Positions 16,805 to 26,093 of a DNA stretch of 64,000 nt are shown here, one piece after another. The DNA comes from UBA1546 sp049302185 (GTDB lineage Bacteria; Nitrospirota; Thermodesulfovibrionia; Thermodesulfovibrionales; UBA1546): contig JBAQLV010000011.1 in NCBI GenBank assembly GCA_049302185.1, positions 31,877 through 95,876 of the forward strand. The letters are read 5' to 3'. The first letter of the stretch is position 1. Every line of letters begins with the position of its first letter. The notes under the pieces are model-generated. The model worked only from the letters and a program-made list of their open reading frames with translations, did no database searches and had not been told where the DNA came from. The position numbers and the translations under genes were made by a program.

Positions 16805-17776
16805 CTACTTATTCAGAATCTTTGCCGCTTCTTTTGCAAAGTAGGTAAGTATAAGATCAGCGCCTGCGCGTTTTATTGATGTGAGGACTTCCATCATAAC
16901 GCGCTTTCCATCAATCCATCCGAGTTTATCAGCGGCCTTAATCAACGAATATTCTCCGCTTACGTTATAAGCAGCGACAGGGACATCAAAGGAATTCTTT
17001 ACATCCGAGATAATATCCAGATATGCGAGCGCAGGTTTAACCATCACAATATCAGCGCCTTCTTCAATATCAAGCGCAGCTTCTTTCAACGCCTCTCTTC
17101 TGTTTGCCGGATCCATCTGATACGAGCGCCTGTCTCCGAATTTAGGGGTGGACTCGGCAGCTTCCCTGAAAGGCCCATAAAAAGCCGATGCGTATTTTGC
17201 CGCATAACTCATTATCGGCATCTCTGAGAACCCCTCGGAATCGAGCGCAATTCTTATCGCCTTTACCCTTCTGTCCATCATGTCAGACGGCGCTACCATG
17301 TCTGCTCCTGCCCTTGCGTGAGATACCGCCTCTTTGGCAAGAAGCTCAAGGGTTGCATCATTTTTTACAGCGCCTTTTTCAATTATCCCGCAGTGGCCGT
17401 GGCTTGTGTATTCACACATGCAGACATCAGTTATCACATAGAGTCCCGGCACCTTATTTTTTATTGCCTTTATTGCCTTCTGCACGACTCCATGAGGGTC
17501 ATAGGCACCTGAACCTGTTTCGTCTTTGTGTTCAGGAATCCCGAAAAGTATTACCGCAGGTATGCCGAGGGTGTAGACCTCTTTTGCATGTTTTACAATC
17601 TTGTCAACTGATTCCTGAAAACATCCCGGCATTGATTTTATCTCTCTGCGGATGTTTTTGCCGTAAGTGACAAAAAGCGGATATATAAAATCATCGGGAG
17701 AAAGCGAGGTCTCTCTCACCATTCTCCTGATGACTTCGTTTTTTCTCAACCTTCGAGGTCTGTGCAAAGGGAACAT
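16805..17776 (-). CDS. hemB: Delta-aminolevulinic acid dehydratase (porphobilinogen synthase)
   Basis: Condenses two ALA molecules to porphobilinogen in tetrapyrrole synthesis. The start MFPLHRPRRLRKNEVIRRM at 17776 matches the family; the longer frame from 17872 adds an Ala-rich stretch that merely overlaps the neighbouring gene. The Cys-rich zinc site DVCMCEYTSHGHCGI and the Schiff-base lysines in MSYAAKYASAFYGPFREA and DIVMVKPALAYLD are present, giving a Zn-type enzyme of 323 aa. It lies a few bases downstream of the A-type Fe-S carrier gene on the same strand. Confidence 0.95.
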   Translation of the reverse strand: MFPLHRPRRLRKNEVIRRMVRETSLSPDDFIYPLFVTYGKNIRREIKSMPGCFQESVDKIVKHAKEVYTLGIPAVILFGIPEHKDETGSGAYDPHGVVQKAIKAIKNKVPGLYVITDVCMCEYTSHGHCGIIEKGAVKNDATLELLAKEAVSHARAGADMVAPSDMMDRRVKAIRIALDSEGFSEMPIMSYAAKYASAFYGPFREAAESTPKFGDRRSYQMDPANRREALKEAALDIEEGADIVMVKPALAYLDIISDVKNSFDVPVAAYNVSGEYSLIKAADKLGWIDGKRVMMEVLTSIKRAGADLILTYFAKEAAKILNK

Positions 17777-17780
17777 AGAT

Positions 17781-18101
17781 TTATTCGCAGCTGGTGCAGC
17801 CGGTGCCGCATGACGGAGCGCTTCCGCCTGTGATGACGAAGCCCTGTTTTTCGCCGTCATCCATGAAGTCAATGTTCATGCCTTCAAGTTTTTTTGATGT
17901 GTCTTTGTCAACGAAGACCTTAAGTCCGTTTTTCTCCGTGACATCGTCGTTATCTCCCGGCTTTTCATCTATATCCATTCCGTAAGAGGGACCGCAGCAT
18001 CCTCCTCCGGCAGTATATACACGAAGCCCCCAGCCGGCTTTTCCTTCTGTTGTGAGTATCTGTTTTGCTTTTTCTGCTGCTGCATCTGTTATCGTTATCA
18101 C
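17781..18101 (-). CDS. A-type iron-sulfur carrier (IscA/ErpA/HesB family)
   Basis: Small scaffold or carrier that delivers Fe-S clusters to apoproteins. The 106-aa protein has the HesB fold start (ITITDAAAEKAKQIL), LRVYTAGGGCCGPSYGMDID and the C-terminal cysteines in APSCGTGC. The usual C-G-C-G tail is altered to C-G-T-G-C-T-S-C, giving extra cysteines. GGAGG precedes the ATG. It is directly upstream of hemB. Confidence 0.85.
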   Translation of the reverse strand: MITITDAAAEKAKQILTTEGKAGWGLRVYTAGGGCCGPSYGMDIDEKPGDNDDVTEKNGLKVFVDKDTSKKLEGMNIDFMDDGEKQGFVITGGSAPSCGTGCTSCE

Positions 18102-18181
18102 AATTAACCTCCTTGGTCAGGTTCTCTTGGAATTGTTTTTGTAGAACCGTATCTTTAAGAATAAAGTAAAAAAGACCCAAA

Positions 18182-18440
18182 AAGCAACCTTTTACAGAAG
18201 TTAAGAGTTAAGAATTAGGTGAGAATTACTAATCAGTTCATTGGTAAGCATACACGCAATGACCTTATTCGTCATGCCCGCAGGTCGTAAGCGGGCATCC
18301 AGTCCCTTTCTGGATTCCCCGATCGAGTCGGGGAATGACAAGAATGTAATCTTACTTATGAACTCCTTAGTATGAATAAGAATATAGGTCTTTAAAAACT
18401 TCTAACTTCTAACTTCTAACTTCTAACTTCTCTCACTTGT
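18182..18440. repeat. Gene-free stretch packed with dispersed repeats
   Basis: From left to right there are AGTTAAGAGTTAAGAATT, a hairpin built on GTCATGCCCGCAGG with GCGGGCAT, a second hairpin CCCCGATCGAGTCGGGG, and four tandem AACTTCT words just before rlmN. No gene is seen in these roughly 260 bases. Confidence 0.75.
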
Positions 18441-18451
18441 TATAATTAACA

Positions 18452-19501
18452 ATGTCAAAAATCAATCTCAAGGCATTAAGCAAAGCTGCAATGGAGGAGT
18501 TTGTAAAAGAGCAGGGGCTTCCTGCTTACAGGGCAAAACAGATACTCCATTGGATATACGGAAAAAAAGCTGAGTCAATAGAGGATATCTCCGAATTTTC
18601 AAGAGAGCTAAGGGAAAGGCTTTCAGATATAGCGTATATAAGCAACCTTGAACTGCTCAAAAGGCAGGTCTCAGAAGACGGCACTGAAAAATTCCTATTC
18701 GGGCTTGAAGACGGAGAGTCAATAGAGAGCGTACTTATCCCTGATGAAGACCGTCACACGCTCTGCATTTCTTCTCAGGTCGGGTGTGCCATGTCGTGCG
18801 GTTTCTGTCTTACAGGTGGCATAGGGTTTAAGAGAAATCTTAAGGCGCATGAGATTGTTGACCAGATAATTGCGGTAATGAAAGTTAAGAGTGAAGAGTT
18901 AAAAGTTAAAAGTTCCACAAATCCTGTTACGAATATTGTTTTTATGGGGATGGGTGAGCCGCTGTTAAATCTTGATGAAGTGGTTGAGGCGCTTCACAGG
19001 ATAACAGAGTTTATGGGCTTTTCAAAGAGGAGGATAACGCTTTCTACATGCGGAATCGCTCCTAAGATTACAGAACTTTACAGAAGGGCGCCTCATGTTA
19101 ATCTTGCTGTTTCTCTGAATGCGGCTACCGATGAAGTAAGAAACAGGCTCATGTCAATAAACAAGGAATATCCCATCAGGGTTTTGCTTGACGCCTGCAG
19201 GAAAATTCCTTTATCTCCGAGGGACAGGATAACATTTGAATATGTGATGATAGACGGCATGAATGATTCTCTGTCTGATGCAAAGAGGCTTGTGACGCTT
19301 CTCAGAGGGATTTCTTCAAAGGTGAATCTTATTCCTTTTAACCCATTTGCAGGAAGCAAGTTTAAAAGGCCATCTGATGAGAGGGTTCTTGCTTTTCAGG
19401 AGATTCTTGTAAGAGGGAAAATTTATACTTTTATAAGAAAGAGCAAGGGGCAGGATATTCTTGCTGCATGCGGGCAGCTTAAGGCAGGATACAAGGCATG
19501 A
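18452..19501 (+). CDS. rlmN: Dual-specificity 23S rRNA/tRNA m2A methyltransferase
   Basis: Radical-SAM enzyme that methylates C2 of A2503 in 23S rRNA and of A37 in some tRNAs. The 349-aa protein has the N-terminal adaptor domain, the radical-SAM motif CAMSCGFCLTGG near residue 112, MGMGEPLLN, and the C-terminal catalytic Cys in DILAACGQL. Residues near 145-155 (KVKSEELKVKSS) come from an in-frame tandem repeat at 18881-18915. miaA, another tRNA-A37 enzyme, follows after nine bases. Confidence 0.96.
   Translation: MSKINLKALSKAAMEEFVKEQGLPAYRAKQILHWIYGKKAESIEDISEFSRELRERLSDIAYISNLELLKRQVSEDGTEKFLFGLEDGESIESVLIPDEDRHTLCISSQVGCAMSCGFCLTGGIGFKRNLKAHEIVDQIIAVMKVKSEELKVKSSTNPVTNIVFMGMGEPLLNLDEVVEALHRITEFMGFSKRRITLSTCGIAPKITELYRRAPHVNLAVSLNAATDEVRNRLMSINKEYPIRVLLDACRKIPLSPRDRITFEYVMIDGMNDSLSDAKRLVTLLRGISSKVNLIPFNPFAGSKFKRPSDERVLAFQEILVRGKIYTFIRKSKGQDILAACGQLKAGYKA
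18881..18915. repeat. In-frame tandem AAGTTAA word inside rlmN
   Basis: AAGTTAAGAGTGAAGAGTT and AAAAGTTAAAAGTT are degenerate copies of one 9-mer. They keep the rlmN frame and fall between the radical-SAM motif and MGMGEP. Confidence 0.65.
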
Positions 19502-19510
19502 GTCTGAATT

Positions 19511-20515
19511 ATGAATAAGGTAATCATTTTATTAGGGCCGACAGGCGTCGGAAAAACAGAGGTCTCTATCCTTCTTGCAAAGGCTTTGGATACAGAGATA
19601 ATCAGCGCAGACTCAATGCAGATTTACAGGGGGATGGACATCGGTACTGCAAAGCCGTCTGAGGAGCAGAGGATGAGCGTGAAGCATCACATGATAGACA
19701 TTATAAGCCCCTCAGAGCCGTACAGTGTCGGCAGATATATTGAGGATGTTACGCCGGTAATAGATGAGCTTCACAGAAAAGGGAAAATCCCCATTATTGC
19801 CGGAGGAACAGGACTTTACATAAAGGCAATGACAAGGGGGATATTCAGCGGGCCTTCCGCTGACTGGAAACTCAGGGAAGAACTTGCTTCTCTTGAGGAA
19901 GGACAGAGCGGCGCACTTTATAGTTATTTGCAGGAACTCGACCCTGAGGCGGCATCAAAGATAATGCCTGCTGACACAAGGCGCATCATAAGGGCGCTTG
20001 AGGTATGCCTTAAAACCAAAAAAGGCATCTCGGAGTTCCAGCAAAAACTCACAACCCCTCTGCCGTATGAATTTATAAAGATAGGGCTTACAAGGGAAAG
20101 AAAAGAACTTTACAGGATGCTTGAGAATCGTGTTGATAAGATGATAGATGAAGGGCTTGTGGAGGAAGTCAAAACAGGTATGAGCCTGATAAATGCGCAC
20201 TATAGGATACATGATGCAGGATACATGATACAGGATGAAAGAAATCTTGCATCTTGCATCTTGCATCTTGGATCCTTGCCTTCCATGCAGGCAATAGGAT
20301 ACAAAGAGATTGCAATGTATCTTAATGGAGAAATGCCGCTTGAAGAGGTGATAAGGCTCATTAAGCGAGGTACCAAGCGTTATGCCAAGAGGCAGTTTAC
20401 GTGGTTCAAAAAAGAAGAGGATATACTCTGGATAGATATTACAGGCGTTCAAGATGTCAATGAGATATTTAAACGGGTAAGGCAGCTTCTTGACGGGTTA
20501 ATAAATAAGGCATGA
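19511..20515 (+). CDS. miaA: tRNA dimethylallyltransferase
   Basis: Adds a dimethylallyl group to A37 of tRNAs reading U-starting codons. The 334-aa protein has P-loop LLGPTGVGKTE, SADSMQIYRGMDIGTAKPS, the GGTGLYIKAM motif and the C-terminal RYAKRQFTWFKKE. About 25 residues near 231-255 (containing YRIHDAGYMIQDE and LASCILHLG) come from a GATACATGATGCA-type repeat at 20202-20275 and are foreign to the family, yet the frame is intact and conserved residues continue after it. Confidence 0.95.
   Translation: MNKVIILLGPTGVGKTEVSILLAKALDTEIISADSMQIYRGMDIGTAKPSEEQRMSVKHHMIDIISPSEPYSVGRYIEDVTPVIDELHRKGKIPIIAGGTGLYIKAMTRGIFSGPSADWKLREELASLEEGQSGALYSYLQELDPEAASKIMPADTRRIIRALEVCLKTKKGISEFQQKLTTPLPYEFIKIGLTRERKELYRMLENRVDKMIDEGLVEEVKTGMSLINAHYRIHDAGYMIQDERNLASCILHLGSLPSMQAIGYKEIAMYLNGEMPLEEVIRLIKRGTKRYAKRQFTWFKKEEDILWIDITGVQDVNEIFKRVRQLLDGLINKA
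20202..20275. repeat. In-frame GATGCA/GATACA repeat inside miaA
   Basis: About 74 bases of alternating GGATACATGA, TGCAGGATAC and three tandem ATCTTGC words are spliced into miaA without breaking the frame. The same words occur between genes elsewhere in the window. Confidence 0.8.
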
Positions 20516-20589
20516 TGATTTAAAAGTTGATTCCGCTGACTCCAGGTATGTAGAATAAATGAATTGATTCTGAAAATGCGAGGTGCGGC

Positions 20590-22533
20590 GTGGGTAAAAA
20601 TATCGCAGAGAAGGTTTTCGAGGCGCATAAGGCATATGGCGAGTTGAAACCCGGCAGTCCTGTCGGGCTCGGGGTTGACCATGTATATACGCAGGATGCA
20701 ACCGGCACTATGACATGGCTTCAGTTTGAGGCGATTGGTGTTGAGAGTGTTAAGGTTCCGCTTGCTGTCTCATACATTGACCATAACATGCTCCAGACAG
20801 ATTACATGAATCCTGATGACCATAAATTCCTCCAGACAGCAGCTGCAAAATACGGCGCGTATTTCTCAAGGCCCGGCAATGGAATCTGCCATCAGGTTCA
20901 TCTTGAGCAGTTTGCTGCACCCGGAAAGATCGCACTTGGCACGGACAGCCATACGCCAACAGGCGGCGGAATGGGAATGATTGCTATAGGAGTCGGCGGG
21001 CTTGATGCTGCAACAGTGATGGCTGGAGCGCCGTTTGAACTCACAATGCCAAAGGTCGTAAAGATAAATTTTACAGGAAAACTCAATCGTCCATGGGTTA
21101 CTGCAATGGATGTTATCCTTGAGATTCTGAGGAGGCTTACTGTCAAAGGCGGTGTCGGAAAGATATTTGAATATGGAGGACCAGGTGTAAAAGACCTGAA
21201 TGTCCCTGAAAGAGCCACTATTACAAATATGGGCGCAGAACTTGGTGCAACAACATCAATATTTCCGAGTGATGGAAGGACAAAATTCTATCTTAAAGCA
21301 GTTGGCAGAGAAACTGAATGGGTAGAGATCAAGGCAGACGATGACGCAGAGTATTCGGAGATAATAAATATTGACTTAAGCGCAATAGAGCCGATGATTG
21401 CCCAGCCTCACAGCCCTGACAATGTTGTTACCGTGAAAAGCCTTAAAGGCACAAAGGTTGACCAGATATGTATCGGAAGCTGCACAAATTCTTCATATCA
21501 GGGTTTAAAGACAGTTGCAACGATACTGAAGGGCAAAACTGTGTCAGAAGGCGTAAACCTTCTCATAAACCCCGGCTCAAAGCAAGTATATGAAATGGTA
21601 TTACGGGAAGGGCTCATTGCAGACATGATCTCATCAGGCGCAAGAATGCTTGAATCATCATGCGGGCCATGCATTGGAATGGGAGGCGCGCCGGGCAGCG
21701 ACCAGATATCAGTCCGCTCGTATAACAGGAATTTCCAAGGAAGAAGCGGCACAAAGGATGCGTTTGTTTATCTTGCAAGTCCTGTCTCATGCGCTGTCTT
21801 TGCTATTAAGGGAGAAATAGTTGATCCCCGCGAATCAGGTATTAAGATTGCGACCTTTGAAGAGCCTTCTAAGTATCTGATAAACAGGAGTTTTATAATT
21901 CCTCCTCTGAAAGATACCTCAGATGTGAAGGTAATCAAGGGCCCGAACATTAAAGATGTCCCGGCAAAAGAGTCTCTGAAAGACAGGATTGAGGCAGAGG
22001 TTTTACTGAAAGTAGGAGATAACATAACAACTGACGATATTATGCCGGCAGGCTCTGAAGTGCTTCCTTTCCGCTCAAATATTCCTGCGATATCAGAGTT
22101 TGTGTTCAGGAACATTGACAACACATTCAGCAAGAGGGCTAAAGATGCAAAGGAAAAAGGCGGAGGGATTATCATAGGCGGTGAAAACTACGGACAGGGT
22201 TCATCGCGCGAGCATGCTGCAATGGCTCCGATGTTCCTCGGGCTTCAGGCAGTGATTGCAAAGGCATTTGCAAGGATTCACAAAGCCAATCTCATAAACT
22301 TCGGGATACTTCCATTGCAGTTCAAAAACCCTTCCGACTATGAGAAAGCAGAGAAGGGCGACAGGCTTGTCATTAAGGATGTGATAAATTCACTTAACGG
22401 CAGTCAGGTTTATAAGGTTGAGAACATCACAAAGGGCGCGGCATTTGAGGCTGTATCAGATTTGAATGACAGGCAGAAGATGATTATCATGAAGGGCGGA
22501 TTGCTGTCTTACACAAAACAGCAAGGAGCGTAG
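20590..22533 (+). CDS. Aconitate hydratase (short, about 650-residue type)
   Basis: Interconverts citrate and isocitrate through a 4Fe-4S cluster. The 647-aa protein has the substrate and cluster segments GTDSHTPTGGGMGM, CIGSCTNSSYQ and SSCGPCIGMGGAPGS (three cluster Cys), then the swivel domain with GENYGQGSSREHAAM. This length and order match the compact anaerobe-type aconitases. Start is GTG 20590 preceded by GGTGCGGC, a weak ribosome site. It may feed 2-oxoglutarate for the KorB/KorG-type complex at 45.5 kb (inference). Confidence 0.93.
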   Translation: MGKNIAEKVFEAHKAYGELKPGSPVGLGVDHVYTQDATGTMTWLQFEAIGVESVKVPLAVSYIDHNMLQTDYMNPDDHKFLQTAAAKYGAYFSRPGNGICHQVHLEQFAAPGKIALGTDSHTPTGGGMGMIAIGVGGLDAATVMAGAPFELTMPKVVKINFTGKLNRPWVTAMDVILEILRRLTVKGGVGKIFEYGGPGVKDLNVPERATITNMGAELGATTSIFPSDGRTKFYLKAVGRETEWVEIKADDDAEYSEIINIDLSAIEPMIAQPHSPDNVVTVKSLKGTKVDQICIGSCTNSSYQGLKTVATILKGKTVSEGVNLLINPGSKQVYEMVLREGLIADMISSGARMLESSCGPCIGMGGAPGSDQISVRSYNRNFQGRSGTKDAFVYLASPVSCAVFAIKGEIVDPRESGIKIATFEEPSKYLINRSFIIPPLKDTSDVKVIKGPNIKDVPAKESLKDRIEAEVLLKVGDNITTDDIMPAGSEVLPFRSNIPAISEFVFRNIDNTFSKRAKDAKEKGGGIIIGGENYGQGSSREHAAMAPMFLGLQAVIAKAFARIHKANLINFGILPLQFKNPSDYEKAEKGDRLVIKDVINSLNGSQVYKVENITKGAAFEAVSDLNDRQKMIIMKGGLLSYTKQQGA

Positions 22534-22563
22534 CTTAAAGGGTTTCTTTTTTCGGTAGATTGA

Positions 22564-23769
22564 ATGTCTTACACTTTTATGAGGGCATATCAAGATATTA
22601 AAATGAATAACATCTCAATAATGAAACGGGTTCTGAGGCTTGCGGGAAAGGCGAGCGGGATGACAAGCCCGAATCCGATGGTAGGCGCTGTGCTTGTAAA
22701 GAACGGAAAAATCATCGCAGAGGATTATCACAAAAAACCCGGCGCTCCTCACGCAGAGGCTCTTGTCATAGACAAAGCAGGAGAAAAGGCAAAAGGCGCA
22801 ACACTTTATGTGAACCTTGAACCATGCTGTCATACAGACAAAAGAACGCCTCCATGCACAAAGGCGATTATCAAAGCAGGGATAAAGAAAGTTGTCATAG
22901 GCATGAAAGACCCAAATCCAAAGGTTTCGGGGAAGGGGATAGAAGAACTCAGCAAATCAGGCATAAACGTAGTCTCTGGAATTCTTGAAGGAGATTCAAT
23001 TAGGCTGAACGAGATTTACGCAAAATATATTATGACAAAAAGACCGTTTGTGATATTAAAAGTTGCAATGACCCTTGACGGAAAGATTGCCACTCCGGAA
23101 GGCGAGTCAAAATGGATTACAGGAGAAAAGGCAAGAGAATTGGTTCACAAAACAAGAGGCAGGGTTGATGCTGTGATGACAGCGATAGGGACAGTGAAGG
23201 CTGATGACCCGCAACTGACAGCGAGAATAAAGAAAGGGACGAGGGACGAGGGACAAGGGACGAGAAGTCCAATACGAATTGTAATAGACCCTGAGTTTGA
23301 GATTCCTATTGATGCGAAAATATTGAATACTCCTCCGGAGACGATTGTAGTAATAAAAAGAAGTCAGAAGTCAGAAGTCAGTAATCCCTCCTCGCCCCCC
23401 TTTAGTAAAGGGGGGATGGGGGGATTTTCACCTAAAAATAAAATGAACAGATTAATAGAAAAAAACATAAAAATAATCGAATACGATGGAGAACGTGTTG
23501 ATCTGAAATGGCTGATGAAAAAACTTGGCGAGACGGGGATAACATCTGTGCTGATTGAAGGAGGCTCTTCCTTAAACAGCCATGCGCTTGAATACGGCAT
23601 AGTTGACAAGGTTATGTTTTTCATAGCGCCAAAGATTATCGGCGGTAAAGAGTCATTTCCGTCTGTCGGCGGAAAGGCATTCAGAAAACTCTCAGAGGCG
23701 CATCAGCTAAAAAATATAACTCTAAAAAGAATCGGCGACGATATTCTGATTGAGGGGTATATCAAGTAG
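22564..23769 (+). CDS. ribD: Bifunctional riboflavin biosynthesis deaminase/reductase
   Basis: Deaminates and reduces the pyrimidine intermediate of riboflavin synthesis. The deaminase domain has the zinc motifs HAEAL and PCCHTDKRTPPC. The reductase domain has DGKIATPEGESKWITG and IEGGSSLN. Two repeat insertions lie in the reductase half: GTRDEGQGTR (23235-23264) and SQKSEVSNPSSPPFSKGGMGG (23360-23427). The start is uncertain: ATG 22564 gives a 13-residue extra leader; ATG 22603 or 22621 would fit the family as well. Confidence 0.93.
   Translation: MSYTFMRAYQDIKMNNISIMKRVLRLAGKASGMTSPNPMVGAVLVKNGKIIAEDYHKKPGAPHAEALVIDKAGEKAKGATLYVNLEPCCHTDKRTPPCTKAIIKAGIKKVVIGMKDPNPKVSGKGIEELSKSGINVVSGILEGDSIRLNEIYAKYIMTKRPFVILKVAMTLDGKIATPEGESKWITGEKARELVHKTRGRVDAVMTAIGTVKADDPQLTARIKKGTRDEGQGTRSPIRIVIDPEFEIPIDAKILNTPPETIVVIKRSQKSEVSNPSSPPFSKGGMGGFSPKNKMNRLIEKNIKIIEYDGERVDLKWLMKKLGETGITSVLIEGGSSLNSHALEYGIVDKVMFFIAPKIIGGKESFPSVGGKAFRKLSEAHQLKNITLKRIGDDILIEGYIK
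23235..23427. repeat. Two dispersed repeats in frame inside ribD
   Basis: At 23235-23264 four GGGACGA words are in tandem. At 23360-23427 three AGAAGTC words are followed by a palindrome CCCCCCTTTAGTAAAGGGGGG. Both leave ribD open, and the second copy has the same core as elements at 46.3 and 58.8 kb. Confidence 0.8.
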
Positions 23770-23796
23770 GAGTTATAAGCCCTGCTTATCTGGAAT

Positions 23797-25248
23797 TCAC
23801 TTGAGATGCTTTATCAAATCCATTATCAGCCTGACGCCGATACCTGAAGCGCCTTTCGGAATATAAGGCTTGTCTTTTTCCACCCATGCAGTGCCTGCTA
23901 TGTCAAGGTGAACCCACGGCGTTTTTTCTGCAAATTCATAGAGAAAATATGCTGCTGTTACAAGTGAACCGTTTTTGCCTCCTGTGTTCTTGATGTCAGC
24001 TATATCGCTTTTAAGATACTCTTTATATTCATCAAATAAAGGCATTTCCCATACGCGCTCATAGGTATTGTCAGCAGACTTTTTGATTTTATCAAGCAAT
24101 TTCCTGTCATTTCCCATCATAGCTATTGCCTCGTTTCCGAGCGCAATGGAACACGCGCCTGTGAGGGTTGCGATATCAATAATTGCCTTTGGCTTGAAAC
24201 GCTTTGCATATCCTATTGCATCTGCAAGAATCAAACGTCCTTCAGCGTCTGTATTGATTATTTCAACGGTCTTGCCGCTTATTGTTTCGGCTACATCGCC
24301 GGGTTTTGTTGCAGAGCCTCCGGGCAGGTTTTCTGTTGCCGGCAGTATGCCGATAAGATTTACTGGAAGTTTTAATGCAGAGGCAGCTTTTAACACACCC
24401 AAGACTGCTGCGCCTCCTGCCATGTCATATTTCATCTTTTCCATTCCGTCAGAAGGTTTCAGCGATATGCCTCCGCTGTCAAAGGTTATTGACTTGCCTA
24501 TCAGCGCCAGAGGTTTGCCCTTGCTGCCTTTATATTCAAGCACAATGAACTTCGGAGGTTCTTTGGATCCCTTTGCAACAGAGAGATATGCTCCCATTCC
24601 AAGTTTTTCTGAATCTTTTCTCTCAAGGATTTTCACCGAAAGATTTTTTTGTCTCAGAGAAACCGCTGCCTTTGCAAGGTCTGACGGAGTCATATCATTG
24701 GACGGAGTGTTTATCAAATCCCGTGCAAAATATACAGATGATGTTATGATCTCAGTCCAATTGAGTTCGTCAATAAAGCTTTTTGATATTTTTGAAAGAA
24801 GCGTAATGTTCTCTATCTTTTTGTTCTTCTTTTCTTTTCTGTATCTTTCAAAGGTATATAACCCAAGCAAAGCTCCCTCTATGAAATTCAGAGGCGAAAG
24901 TTTAAGAGATGATATAAGGCTTGTGGAAACCGCAATCTTTTTCATCCCCTTGTCACGAAGATGCACTGCTGCTTTTCCGCCTGCCTGTCTTATGTTTTCG
25001 GCAGACAGCTCGTTTTTTTTGCCCAGGCCGACAAGCAAAATCCGTTCAGGCTTTATCCCTTCAGGCACAGGCATTAAAAGAAGCTCATTCCGCTTGCCGT
25101 GGAATTCCTTTGAGAACGCTTTCCTGATTTGTTTCTGAATAGCTGTGCCGAATTTTTTATAAAACTCCGAATTCCCTTGTACAAAAGGAAGAATCAGAGC
25201 ATCACAGATGCAGTCTGTTTCTCTGATATTTTTAACGGATATCTTCAT
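23797..25248 (-). CDS. pepA: Leucyl aminopeptidase (M17 family)
   Basis: Removes N-terminal residues from peptides using two metal ions. The 483-aa protein has the metal and active-site block GKSITFDSGGISLKPSDGM, KYDMAGGAAVLGV, and NTDAEGRLILADAI. The C-terminal WVHLDIAGTAW is typical. It is a single gene on the minus strand, convergent with ribD. Some members also bind DNA at cer-like sites; nothing here shows that role. Confidence 0.95.
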   Translation of the reverse strand: MKISVKNIRETDCICDALILPFVQGNSEFYKKFGTAIQKQIRKAFSKEFHGKRNELLLMPVPEGIKPERILLVGLGKKNELSAENIRQAGGKAAVHLRDKGMKKIAVSTSLISSLKLSPLNFIEGALLGLYTFERYRKEKKNKKIENITLLSKISKSFIDELNWTEIITSSVYFARDLINTPSNDMTPSDLAKAAVSLRQKNLSVKILERKDSEKLGMGAYLSVAKGSKEPPKFIVLEYKGSKGKPLALIGKSITFDSGGISLKPSDGMEKMKYDMAGGAAVLGVLKAASALKLPVNLIGILPATENLPGGSATKPGDVAETISGKTVEIINTDAEGRLILADAIGYAKRFKPKAIIDIATLTGACSIALGNEAIAMMGNDRKLLDKIKKSADNTYERVWEMPLFDEYKEYLKSDIADIKNTGGKNGSLVTAAYFLYEFAEKTPWVHLDIAGTAWVEKDKPYIPKGASGIGVRLIMDLIKHLK

Positions 25249-25319
25249 TTAAGGCCTAAAATGAATCCTTAAAAATCTCTTCAGCATCTAACCTCCTTTT
25301 TTACAATAACAGTAGAGTT

Positions 25320-25357
25320 TACCCCGTTAGAAATCTTCAATTTCTAAACGGGGTTTA
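25320..25357. repeat. Palindromic element ACCCCGTTAGAAAT, possible terminator
   Basis: CCCCGTTAGAAAT and ATTTCTAAACGGGG form a hairpin just past the stop of the gene at 25355-25924. There is no clear T run on the minus strand, so it may be a dispersed palindrome rather than a true terminator. Confidence 0.55.
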
Positions 25358-25924
25358 AGCTCTCGGCTTTGCAAGTATCTCAAGCGCCTTCAGGTCAAGA
25401 AACCGCTTTGATGCAGCAGATTTAATAACCATCACTGTGTCAGCGCCTCTTCCTGTGCCTGCAACGGCAAGGACTTCCTCCCCTTCAGGTATAAGTCCTG
25501 CATCAGCAGCCATCATCACAATCTCACAGCACACCTTTGGCCCCTCTCCAAACCTTCTTAGAGACTGGGCGATAATGAGCGTTGGATATAACCCTCCGAA
25601 TTTGGATGAAAAGGCTGTTTCCAATGAATGGGTGAGAATTGTTCCTGTGTATATCTTTGCGCCGTTTGCCTTTATTTTCTCTATGACATCATTTGGTATT
25701 TCGGATGTGTTTGGTTCTTTGAATCCCGCAGAATGCGTTACAACAACAAGATTAACAGCGGATGTTTTTAATGCCTCTGAAAATAAGATGCCAGTATCGC
25801 CGCCTGTGGTTGCCACTACAAGATATTTATATGAGCTGTCCTTTATCGCCTGCATGACAACTTTAAGACATGCGGATGTGTTTTCTTTTCCGGGTTTTTC
25901 AAAATATGTTACTTTTCTTTCCAT
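25355..25924 (-). CDS. Pyruvate kinase C-terminal-like domain protein
   Basis: A 189-aa protein resembling the stand-alone pyruvate-kinase alpha/beta domain: TGGDTGILFSEAL, VVTHSAGFKEPN and AGTGRGADTVMVIKSA. No catalytic kinase barrel is present, so it may be a nucleotide or effector-binding protein of unknown job. The frame opens further upstream, but MERKVTYFEKPG at 25924 is the likely start: no ribosome site is present and a near-perfect promoter places the transcript start at the A of this ATG, so the mRNA is probably leaderless. Confidence 0.75.
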   Translation of the reverse strand: MERKVTYFEKPGKENTSACLKVVMQAIKDSSYKYLVVATTGGDTGILFSEALKTSAVNLVVVTHSAGFKEPNTSEIPNDVIEKIKANGAKIYTGTILTHSLETAFSSKFGGLYPTLIIAQSLRRFGEGPKVCCEIVMMAADAGLIPEGEEVLAVAGTGRGADTVMVIKSAASKRFLDLKALEILAKPRA

Positions 25925-25930
25925 AGGGAG

Positions 25931-25959
25931 ATTATAGCAGAGGCTTTCTGTAGTTTCAA
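25931..25959 (-). promoter_or_regulatory. Sigma-70-type promoter giving a leaderless mRNA
   Basis: On the minus strand TTGAAA is followed after exactly 17 bases by TATAAT. Six bases then precede the ATG at 25924, so the expected +1 falls on the start codon. Confidence 0.7.
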
Positions 25960-26027
25960 CAAACACAGGATTCACGACAAATATCACCAGACCCCTCATT
26001 TATTGGTTTTTATGATATTTTTTAAAA

Positions 26028-26073
26028 TTGACACCATGTAGATACATTGTTTATACTTGACTATAAGAAATGT
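26028..26073 (+). promoter_or_regulatory. mazEF promoter with overlapping operator palindrome
   Basis: TTGACA at 26028-26033 is followed after 17 bases by TTATAC. An interrupted palindrome, ACATTGTTTATA at 26044 and TATAAGAAATGT ending at 26073, matches in 10 of 12 positions and covers the -10 box. That is the expected layout for autorepression by a MazE-type antitoxin. Confidence 0.6.
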
Positions 26074-26093
26074 GAATGTAAGGAGGGACTGTA

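Noticed and set aside
24068..25138. 356-codon plus-strand frame over pepA
   Set aside because: It is antisense to a complete M17 aminopeptidase and has no known motif.
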